A DNA stretch of 33,652 nt, taken from positions 1 through 33,652 of the IMG/VR virus record IMGVR_UViG_3300027608_000090; one strand, written 5' to 3'. Both the position numbers and the translations under genes were made by a program. Origin of the DNA: a virus. The notes under the pieces were generated by a model that saw nothing but the letters and a program-made list of their open reading frames with translations, did not search any database and was not told the origin of the DNA. Of this stretch, positions 8,201-20,200 are shown in pieces; the first letter of the stretch is position 1, and every line of letters begins with the position of its first letter.

Positions 8201-11200
8201 GTGCGGAAAGTTCTTACTAGATTATAACTATCTGCAACGCCAGTTTGTTCAGTGTTGAACGTTTGGCCCATACCTGAACCAATCAGATGCACATAGGCCC
8301 TAACACCTGTACCGTTACCCCCACTGAACTCAACAGTAGGAGTGCTGCGATATCCTTGTCCTGGATCGGTTACTGTGACTGCCACCACCTGGCCCAGGCT
8401 GTTGATCACTGCGGTACCCTGAGCAACTACTACAGCGTCTCCTACAAATGTCACCTGAGGTGGTTCATTATATCCTGATCCACTATCAATTATTTCCACA
8501 CTGTCAAGACTCAACAGATAATTTGTATACCACTGTGAGTAAGGCCATTCTTCCCATACTGTGCTTGACGCAGGTAGATCGCTTTGAATATTGATACTGG
8601 CGTTAAATGCTGTGCCATGTTCATAAGGTAATAAGATTGGGCTGGTGTATTTTGCTATCTGCAGGTCAGTATTGAAGTAAGCCGGCACATCAAAGTCTGT
8701 GTTGTCTCCAAAGGATTGATCACTACCGGTATACTTCAGGTTAAATTCTCTAATGCTCACATGATATGGCTTGACTTCTTGAATGTAATCTGCCACAAAT
8801 TCTTGGTTGTCTTGACGATAGTTCTGGAACGGTAACAGTTCTCGGATTCTATGATCCACATCAATCAAGGAGGTTTTGACCAGCCACTCAGGCGCTGAAA
8901 ATTCACTCAACACATAGTTAAACATCAGCACCAAGGCCCGGTTGCGTTCAATAGCTAGATCGTCTATAAACAACTCTTCATTGATGGCTTGAATAACCTT
9001 GCGAGTTTCTATCACTGGCTCTTGATCGTAGTATTGTGCATCAAAAACTTCAAGGTCAAATCCAAATCTGCCCAGTGCATAGTCATACAATTCTGCTGAG
9101 AATGCTATAGTACCATCTTGTAGTACCACACGTTCGTATCCTGTGTCAGTGCGCAGATAAATTTCATACTTTCCTTGGGCATTGGCTGTGACCTTGACTG
9201 AGCTACCAACGTCAACAGTAAGCCCACTCAATGCTGCATAGTTCACAACCTCTGTGATTACTTTGGTACTAGGGTTGTATCCTGGGCGATTCCACACAAT
9301 GTAACTCCAGTAGTCTGGAGTATTGTATCCTTGAACACTGGTCAACACCAACACACGTTGTCCTGCTGTGACGTCACTGTCTTGCACAGTATAGATTGTC
9401 CATAAGCCTCGGTTGGCGCTGTCAGTCACCACTAGATATTTGTAGCCAACAGGTATGGGCCCATCAGGATTACTCCAAATTGGTTGTTGGAATCCCAATA
9501 TTTCTTGAGTTGCCACACGCAGATTCCAGTTGGTCACTGTGACTCCGTTTACCAAGGCGGTTTGACTCGGCTCAGGTTCGCTGGAATTTAATAGATTAAA
9601 AATTCTTGTTTCGGCAATAGGGTATTGAGCCAGTACTGTATTAGCCCTAGTAAGATAGTTCTTTAGTGCAGCCAAACGGTCCACAAACATGCTCTGTCGT
9701 GGACGGAACTGTACGCCATACTGTTCAGCTGGACTTAGATTGGGATCTGGTACTAGATTACCAAAGGTGTCAACTCCGCAGAAACTGTCTTGGAATTTAC
9801 GATACAGGCCAGAACTCAAGAAACCGTCTGCACGATCTTGTGGGATCAGTTCATATTCCACGTGAACATTGTCTGTGGTCAATTCACGATCAAACTCAAT
9901 GCTGATAATAGTATCGCTGGCTTCAATGTAATCAGCACTATTATATAATGCAATAGTGCTGGCATTGATAGGTGCCATGTAGGCAATGCCACTGGCACGT
10001 GGATCTTGGATATAGGAAGCCACTGTGCTGGCCGGTAATGTCTTGCCTAGTTGTGTAGCGGTAACAGTAATGCCTCGCACCCAGAAATAATATTCAGTGG
10101 CAAATGTTCCATCTATGGTGAGTCGACTGTTGACCGTGTAAGACACAGCGTTCAACGGCGTACCTTCGCCAGTGTAGCTACCTGGCGGTTGAGCACTGAC
10201 CACCCACTGATACACATCAATCTCACTACCTGGGAACAACTGCGCCCAGCGTCGACTTGCATACACTATTGAATCTTGGTTGGGATCAATGAATCTTACA
10301 GAACTGATGTTCCACCACAACTCGCCTACTTGTTGTGCGCCCCAGGTGGTTCCTGTGATATTTGCAGGACCAATATTGTAGGCAGCAGGATCTACTGCAC
10401 CAATGTAATCAAGATTTTGTCTGGCCGCCCCAAGTATTCTACCTTGCAACGGATTGATAAAGTCCAAAAATTCTGACTTGGCACTGGTGATTCGATCGTA
10501 CAAGAACACACTGTTCAACAAGCGAATATCTACCACTGGTTGTTGTTCTCTCAACACTGTCCATGAAGGTGTACGAGTGGAGTTTTCAAACACAAACACT
10601 GCACCGTAATCAGCGGTGCTGTCGCTGTAGTCGTTTTTAGGTGCACCGGCCATGAGCACCCCAGAAGTATAGTTTACTACTGTGCCAAACCCATCATATG
10701 GTGCAACATCTGAATTGTTGACCTGTTGCCCAAACACAAACTTGCCTGGGTTGGTTATCAACAGTGTTGAGCTAGGGAGATAGTCGTATGTGTATACTGC
10801 TCCACTTTGCACAATGATCGAAAAGAACACAGTACTACCAGCATCAAAGAAGGTGGTGCCATCGTCAAATTCTGTTTCAAGATACAAGGTACCTCGGGGC
10901 GCACCTACCACTAGATTGATCGCAGAGTCATCAATGCTGACACTACCACCAAATCCTGCTAGTTCTGTGGCATACGGACTTTCAATAGTTTGAGTCCAAG
11001 CAAATGTTTCAAAACCCAGGGTAGCAAATGTAGTACCTATACTGCCCGGAGCCACTTGCAGTTTGTTGTATTCTGGGGCGGCATCTGAATTCTTCACACT
11101 CAGGGTCAAGTATCCAGCGGTGTTGACTGTGGCCAACACGTTTGGTACTGTAGTATTAATTGCACTGGCTAGACTTGTTACAGTGGTGTCAGTTAATATC

Positions 11201-14200
11201 ACATCTATATTGTTGACTCTGATAGTGTTGCCAATGGTAAGCACTGGATTGCTCACAGTGGCAGTAATTGTTCCATACACTCGACTTTGGTTTACAAAAC
11301 GTTCGACCACGCCACCTTTGAAAACTTGTTGACTACTTTGTGGTTCCCCCACATACAGACTACAGTTGTTGCTGCAAATGTCTGTGGCTTGACCAAAGTT
11401 TGAGAACTCAGCAATGATGTTTTGTTCAACTTCTTGAACTTGACGGAACTGATTGGTCTCTATTTCAATTATGTCACCTGTGGCCAAGTTGGCATCTATG
11501 GTAACAATATTACCGTTCACAGTGAATGTGTTGAACAGCCCTGGACCGGCATCCACGCTGTTTTGTTGATTGATCAAAAACTGACCGTTCACCAATACAC
11601 TAACTGGTCCAGTTACTGTGCCAAGCACTGTGAAATTAACTGTGCTAGTATCTGAGTTGTAAATGAATTTCTGAACACTACGATCAAACACATAAGTTGA
11701 TCCAGTTTCAGTGATGGTTTCAACTGAGTTTACTGTTATGGTCAAATTATTTACACTGGTACCACCCAGCGATGTGCCTAGAATGGTCACAGTATCATTG
11801 ACTGCATAGTTTTGGCCGCCACGTACCACTGTGACCACATATGATGAGCCACTACGGCTCACATCAAATTTGGCACCAAACCCTGAACCTGAGGTGCTGT
11901 ACTGACTGAGATTACTGTAGGTTGTTGCGCCTGCTGCTACTCCTGTATTGCTCACTGTGTTGATGGCATTTGCCATGGCCTTGTATGGTGTGCCAATCAG
12001 TACCTGACGTCCGTCTGTGGTACAGCATACGCTGTGCCCAAATCTATTTCCGGCAGTAAGTCCGCCTGTGATATCACTGGAATCAATGGTATACACATAG
12101 GTAAAATATCCCTTGGCAGATACCACCAAGATATCTGCACTGATAAATGATATCAAAAATGTTACTGTGGTTCCAGCAAGGGTATAATCAATATTGGGTC
12201 GCAACAGATTGCCGTTGAGCTTGATACTGAACGAATAGATGTTGTCAGTTTCTACTGTGGCTAGACCTAGTCTACGACCATTGGCATCTAGACCATCTGC
12301 CAAGTTCTGTGTCACAGCGGTGTATGGAATTTGATAACTGTTGTATCTTGCAAACTCAATCAAGGTTTCTTCTAGCACAGTACCAGTACCTGTACCAGTA
12401 CCTGTGGCAGTAAAGGTCACTCCTACTGTATTACTAGCCGCACCAATTGCAACAAAGTTTGTTGTACCAACACTTAGAATAGTGTATTCTGTTCCTGGTA
12501 CAATGGCAGTGGCATTAAACAATCCTGGAGTGTTGATAAAGGCCACTGTGTTGAGGCCAGTAATGGTGTACTCCACTCCCACTGTCTGCACTTGTCTATT
12601 TAGACTGACCTTTAACTGATATATGTTGTCAATTTGGACTGAATTATTGATGTTCCAAGACTTGGTCACACCATCAGCAAATACTTTCAATTCCTGCTGT
12701 TGCCAGTCAACTTGACCATAGGCATGTACTTGGTTTGCACCCGGTGCACCCACATACATCCAACGCTCGTCCTGGCTGACTGCCACTGAGTATCCCATCT
12801 CTCCTGTTACAGCACGATCTGGGGCAGTGGGCGGGGTCAACAGTTGCCATGTGGTATAAGGAATACTGCCTGGTTCTCCCAGAAGAGGATCACGGAAAAT
12901 TACAAATGCATAGCCTACATTGGCTAGACTTCCAGTGCCTTGGCTAGCACTGGCTCCGGCCACAGCCCAGGTTTGATCGCCAAAATCAGCAGAATTGCCC
13001 AGGCCTCTTACACCAGTGGTTGTCACTGTCAATATTGAATCGTTAGTTCCAATGGGACTAACTGGTATGTACTGGTCTCCGTAGCTCTTGACATACACAT
13101 AAATTGCACCGTACTCTACACCAGAGCCAAATCCATATCGAGGACTTCCTACCAAGGCAGCCAGTCTATTACGGGCCTGTGCCACGCTGGCACCATACTG
13201 TTCGCCTGCATCCAACAACACAGGATTCAATGAAATGATATCAGAGAATACCGTGTTCTTTTGTAAAACTTCCCATAAGCCTGCGCCGTTGTTGTCTACC
13301 CACACTTTAGCACCTGGTAGAATATTGTTGGCATATGGCAAATTGATCACATCGCTGGCCTGGGCCACACGCATAGTTTGCAAGGTGAATCCTAAACCAG
13401 ATCCATTGGCCACAACACGATCGCCAGTGAAGTCAAACGCAATGTTCACTGTGGTCAAATTTAGCACAGACAACACCTGATACACACCGTTGATTTCTGG
13501 GTCAAAGAATTTGATAATCAATTTGTTGCCGACCGCCAGGCCATGATTGGTTGAAAAGATCACTCGGCTGGTGCCATCAAGATTATCACAAACGTGTTGA
13601 ATTGTACCTGGTACCGCTTGAGCACGGTATATGTCCCAATCGTAACTGTTAACTTTGGCCACCCATACACTGGTGCCTACTTGAATAGCATCGATGTTGG
13701 CCGCAAGACTGGCAGAATTTTCAATGTCAAACACTGTGATATCAGCGTCATCTAAACTCACATAACCAGCAGTGGGCAATGCTAGATCTGTTGGTAATTC
13801 TGTGGTCACTGGTAAAATGTCAGTTGATGTTAATGCAAAACTTTGTCGCCACACACTGCTGAGGAAGATAGTTTGATCAGCTTCACTGACCTGTTGTGGC
13901 TGTATGACTTGAATCAAGCTAGGATTACTACTAAGCAAGGCACGATCAAGTCGTAGTTCAAAGTAACTGCGATTAGCGTTGGCACCATACACTGCTCGTT
14001 GTACTGCCCAATTTTCATATATGTTATAGTCGGCAGATTCTTTACCAAGGTTGGCCTGTCTGAATAACTCTGTGGCCAGTAATGTACCCTTGGTATCCAA
14101 GAATTGTCTGTACACGTTTACTTGACTAACGTCATCAAGATTCAATGCCGCCATGTACTGACGAGGTTTGAATCCTATCAGGCCATATGCCAACAAATCA

Positions 14201-17200
14201 TTGTCTGATTCAATGTTTGCTGCGTTGATGTTGTAACTGTTGGCCAGTTGATCAGCTTTGTTGGCCAAGTTGGGCAACAGGCCCAACTCAATCTGCGTGT
14301 AGTCACTTTGAGTCCACACATTAAAATCAAACTTGTCCGTAGGCTGTACAATTGTCAGTGCTGACCAATATACATTTTTGTATTTTACAATTTCGCCCTT
14401 GCTGTAGGTTTTTAAACCAGTCCACTCTTGAACGTTATTTTGATTCAAGATAAATCCAGGTGCATCAACTGATCCGTTCCAGTCAGCAGTGGTCATGGCC
14501 ACCATGCTCAATCTGCTTTGTCGTGCGCCTGTTGTGGGATCATAGATTAGGTCTCCAAACACACTTTGATTGTTCAACACAATCATGTGTTCGTAGTTGG
14601 TGAATCTCATGTCAATATAACTGATGGCGTCCAGGTTCAACGGTTCGATACTGAAATTATTACCCAGTCTTACTATGTTGAGTGCTCGTGGTGGTATCTC
14701 TTGTGAATTTTGATTCAACAACAGGTTCTCTGTGGTTTCAGTATTGATACTGTCAACCACAGCTAGAGGTCTAGAAATTTCTAGTCTAGCAGCCAGTGGG
14801 TTTAGATTTATAATTGCATCTGTACTCCACCCCTGTTGGCTCCAATACAAGAATTCATTGATCATGCGTGGCCAATCCAACACATAACCATTGGCAATGT
14901 TGGTAAATGTTAGCCCTTGTGTGCCCAAAAGTTCACCGTAACTGGCCAAGAAATCACACACAGCAGTTTCGTTATTGAATACAAATCCGTATGGAACTTG
15001 TACCACAGTGTTGGTGTAGAAAGTAGGAATACGCACAGTAATGCCACCTGAACTATAGGTTTCAAGTCGCCCTACGGCCTGACTTTGCAATATGTTAAAG
15101 TAGGGCTGTTGATTACCAAATCCAAAAACAGCATAGCCGTTGGAGACTTTTTGTACTGCAACACTACTGTATCTCACTTGATCAAACGGTTGATTCTTGT
15201 ACAATAAAATGTCATAACTTTGATCTGGGATCATCAGGGCAGTATTGGTTGAATTAGGGCTGGATTTTTCTGTGAATAATTTGATGTATTGTTTGTCAGA
15301 GAATGCTGCCATTCGATAGCACAATCGAACATCCAGGTTCTGTAGGTCTGCAGTCAATAGGTCAGTTGAATCAATGCCAGTCTGGCGATTGTAATCCACA
15401 ATCCAATTGATATAACTGGCTTTGCTTGTACCGTTGCCGTAAACTTCAACACCGTTGGCATCCAACCGATAACGATCATCCAGTAGATATTGATCATAAT
15501 CCAGATTGTATCGATATCTGTCACGGTCAGCAAACAGTGCAAAAAACTTTGCAGGACGTGTGACTGCCAGCACATGCATTACGGAGAATGGATATGACGA
15601 ACTGTTGTACCAAGATGCTTCAACTGGGCCGCCGTCTCCTAGCGCCCAACTCTTGGAAAATTTACTGTTAAGCGCGGAATTCAAAGGAGTAACACCTACC
15701 ACACAGTCAAGAGGACTTAATAACGTGCCTTCGCTGTCGGTAGGGATTACAGAGGTCAATCCTGGTCGTGCATACTTTGGCACTGTGTATGGTGCAACGG
15801 GGTCTGCCACTAGGCCAGCTTCTAAGTCGTCCCATAATACCAAGTTGTCAGAAGTATAAGGAGCTGGGCCGTACGTATCTTGCCACCAGTCGGGTTCTTT
15901 GGTCAGGCCCAACATTTGCCATGGAGTCAAACTGGGTTGTTCTGTATCATAGAAATATCGATAAATTCCACGCCAGGCACCCAACAGCGGTTGGTTATCA
16001 AGACGATTGTTACTGCTACTGTAGTTGTAGGTAAATTCGTTGTTGGCCAAATAATTTTGAGTATTATAGTCCAGTTTGTTCCATCCACAATAGGCCAAGA
16101 AGTCACTGCTGAAGATGGTGTTGATTTCTTCAAATGTGTATCCTGTGTTACGGAACTGTCCTGGCAACACATCGTCAATAGTGAGTGGTACTGGGTTGTC
16201 ATCTAGTTTGAGGTTGTTGTAGATGCGTGTTTCAAATTCCAGTAACACATCGTCACGAATGTCGCCAAACACAGGAGTGGTACTGCCGTCATGGCCCAGT
16301 ATAAATTGTGCGTTACCGTTGCTGGTGACCTGAGTTATCAACGCTGGTTTCCATGAAGGATACAATCCTAATTTGGTGGGTGTGTTGGGTACAAAATTGC
16401 CATAGGTGGCGTTGTATTCATTGACCAGTAGTACGTCTCCCACTGCCAGCGAGACCAACACAGTGATACGTGGACCGTCGGTAGCCACTGTATAGTCTAC
16501 ATCTCGAGTCAACTGTTGATCATTGAGATATACCAAAAGACCAAGATAATTTTGAGTATTAAAATCATACACCTGTACAGTATCAAATACATTGGTTGTG
16601 ATAAAACTCACAGTGTAGGCGGTGCTGGCATAAGTGATGCCAGCAGGGATCATGTCACTCCAATAAAATGGTTGGGTATCTAATTTGCCCAATGTTACAT
16701 TTTGTATAGCAGTATCAAGTATTTGTGCAGTGGTTTCAAATCCAATATTTTGTGTCAGTACTGAATCCAACATTTGTGCTTTGAATTTAATATATTCGCG
16801 ACTGTTGTATTGCATTGACGCAAAAATATTATAATCAGTACTGCGCATGAAGTAGCCGGCCAGAGTCAGTGGACTACTTTGTTGTAAGATAACCAGACCG
16901 TAAGGAATTATGTTGCCAAGATCTCGTGTGTTGTTGGCGCCGTTTACTGGGCCTTGAAGAGTCTGCAGATTTTCACAGATACTTTGATAATGAGTTCGAA
17001 TAGTTCCCAGTGTAAACTCTTGTGAATTTGAGTTCAATGGGTTACTTTGCAAGTTGTCAGGCACCTGATAAAATGCAACTTTACTGGTTTGATCGCTCAG
17101 CGCCAGCACTTCTACAATATCTGTCAGAGCATAGGTATTGAGTAAAGTTATAACAGTGCTGTTAGCGGTGGTGGTATAGGTATATTTGCCGGGATCAATA

Positions 17201-20200
17201 AAAACGCTTCCCACATATATTTTGATTACTGGTGTAGCAATAGATGTTTGAGACAATACAGCCACATCTAGTTTGAGTGTGGCACCTGTGTATGAAAATT
17301 TAAACTGCTGATACAGTTGTTGATCCACTGCGGCCTTTTGCCAGCCTATTAACTTTTGATAATCAGTGCGGTTGGCGTATTCTCTCACAGATCCAGAACT
17401 AATGTCTGATGTGATACTAACGTTGTCAACCACATACAAGAATGTGTCAACATACAAGTTGTTGTCAAACACAATGTCACCAACGTTGTTGATGTTCAAG
17501 TACTTGAGAGGAAACTGTAGTACCGGGTCAAGAATAGTTGTGTCACTCACAGCATAGCTGAACAGTTTTGATCCTGCAAATGTAGTTGATTGATACTGGG
17601 TACCATCTCCAAAACTCACGCCATCAGGATTGTAGATATTGAACAACGGAGCTTGCTGAATTGAAGTTTTTTGTTGGGCTTCGGTCCATTCAATTCCGTC
17701 GTACCAAAACGTTTTTCCAGCGGTAGTGTTGCCGCTGATGCAAACTGTAGCTTGATCTAGTAAAACCAATCCATCGCTGGCCTGGGTAAGAGTAATAATA
17801 GGTTGTGGTATCAAGGGAGCCACAGTGTCTGGTGTAACAAAGCTCACAATATAGATTCTATTGCGTACAGAAGTATCTTCGTCTGCCGCAAAAATAACTC
17901 GTGTGCCTTCTACAAATGTGTAACCATCAGTGGTATAACTGGTAGTTCCTTCAATATTGGAAAAGGCATCTGTTTCTTCAAAGTCAATGATATCCACTGG
18001 TGCTTTGCCCGATGTGCCCATGTTCCACAGGCGCATGCCAGGCCGAAACTGTACAATAGGTCTCTTGGCCCGGTAGTTGTTGTCCAGCACCGCAGTGGTG
18101 TTGTTGTAGTCAGCTGTGGCATTGAGCACGTCAATGTGGAACCAACGATTACTTCTAGTCCAGGCATTCAAATCTTTGCTGGAACGATCAATGGTCAAGT
18201 AATCTGGTTGACCTGGTTCTGTAGATATTGTACTGTCATCTGCATCTTCCACATACAGTTCAGGTACAACATAATTCACAGCAGGTAACAGTTCAATTGC
18301 AGTGCCCACTCCACTCACGTAGTATTCTCTACTGCTGATTGCTGTGGCCGCGGCCACCCCCGTACCATTTGCCAATACCACAGCAGGACCACCGTCAGCT
18401 GCACTCACTGTGAATTTGAGACCGTTGGCCGCAATTGACCTTACATAATAGGTCTGGCCCGCATTGAGTCCTCCCAGGGATGGTGAGGAAAATACCACTT
18501 GTTGTCCCACATATAAATCAGTGGAATCGTTATAGGTGATGTAGTTTGTACCAGCTTCAGTTGCGGTGTATTCAAATGCAGATGAACCAGATCCATAACT
18601 GGCAGGCGATACATCACCGGTGAATCGCACTCTCAGGCCGTTACTAAATTCCACACCGTTGGGACTGGTATAGGTGTTGCGTCCTAGAATTTCATCCACA
18701 TAGATAATGTTGGTTTGTGTCTGCTCTATCAGCTTGATGCGTCCAAAGATTTCTGGATCTGTGCCATCTTGATAGTACAAGGTATCTTGTACTGCGGACA
18801 ACAGCGGAATACGCTGGAACTCGCCGGTGGCGTCCTTGTACCATTGAGTGTTGCTGTAGGTTTGGCCATAACCAATGATAAATTTTTCTAACGGTGCAAT
18901 ATCAGCTATCTTGTTTACTTGTATGTACACAATACCTGCAATATTTACATAGCTGATTTGATACTTTTGATAGCGTTGGTTGGGTGCAATATCAATAGTA
19001 TAATCATAAGGCACACTGTCATAGCTGCCGGCCACGCCCACATTAGATGCATCATCTATAAGTGGGTCAAAGAAACTGGTACGATACCAGCCGCCCGCTT
19101 CGGTATCTTCGATGGGGTTGGTAAAAACCAAAGTACGACCATCAAGATTTGTAATCCCGTCAATGCCATTGTATTGACTAATGAAATCGCTGACTGGTTG
19201 ATTGTTGATCTGTGCAAACTGCATGTCTGTTACCAAATCGACTTGGCCAATACTGGTCAAGTTGTAGTAAAAACTCTGTGCATCCTTGGCTGGTACATTG
19301 AAAACTATTGTACCTAAATCTTCGCCGTTGTTGGTCACACCCAGTACGTCTCTACTGGATATGTTGGGAGTGGCAGTGATTGTACCCGACACTCCGGGAG
19401 TTGTTTGAATCCAGAATCCTGGTCCTGTTCCTGGGGTGCCATCCACAATATTCAATGTGCCTTGCATACCAGCTTGATTTTGTGCGGCATAGTACAGGGT
19501 GTCGGGTGCATCCTGAGGCACTGTGAATGTTACCAAGCCAGTGACTGCACCATTGCGGCTAACTCCTTGAGTGTATGTTTCACCAGTACCCGTAGTGGGT
19601 TGAGTCTTGATCCAAAACGGGAACACTCCATCCAGCGTCAAGTTAAACACATAGGTGTTGCCGCGAGCTAATGTCAGGCTGGGATTGTTTTGAAAATCAA
19701 TTACATAGGCCGATGTGCCTGAATTTCTCACTCGATAGTTAACAGTTTCTGTGCTGTTCTGAGCCACTTGAAAAGTGTAGTTGCCGCCACGTACCAGTTC
19801 AATGATAGGGTTGTCGCCGTTGACCCCGGAAAAAGTATAAACTCCATTGGCCCTGGTGACCACAAAATTGTCTGACGTGGACACACCAGTTGCAGCCACA
19901 TCCACAGTGTCAGGGCCGCCGGGTACCCAAAAATATTGTGAAAAATTAACAAACGCATCAAAATCTACAAATGGATCCCACGTGTAATATTCGCTTGAGT
20001 ACAATCGATCTGGGCGACTAGCATTGCCACCTTGAAATCCAATGGCGTCGTTCAGTCCCGGATAAGTGATTGCATCTCGGATCTGACTGGTCTCAGGTAT
20101 GAGACTGACCACACCTGGTTCCAATTGATAATTGGCTCTGGTTGCTGTGGGTTCAACCACATACTTGTCGTTAGGGTCAACTCCTGGACCTACCGAGCGA

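Noticed and set aside
10580-13203. Calcium-binding DxDxDG loops in the propeller-like region
   Set aside because: I looked in each of the seven motifs; sequences such as TTDGRQ and SQDERW do not fulfil the pattern.
17803-18288. A 161-codon plus-strand frame rich in Cys, Ile and His
   Set aside because: It is opposite the giant gene, with shadow-like composition, no ribosome-binding site and no recognisable domain.
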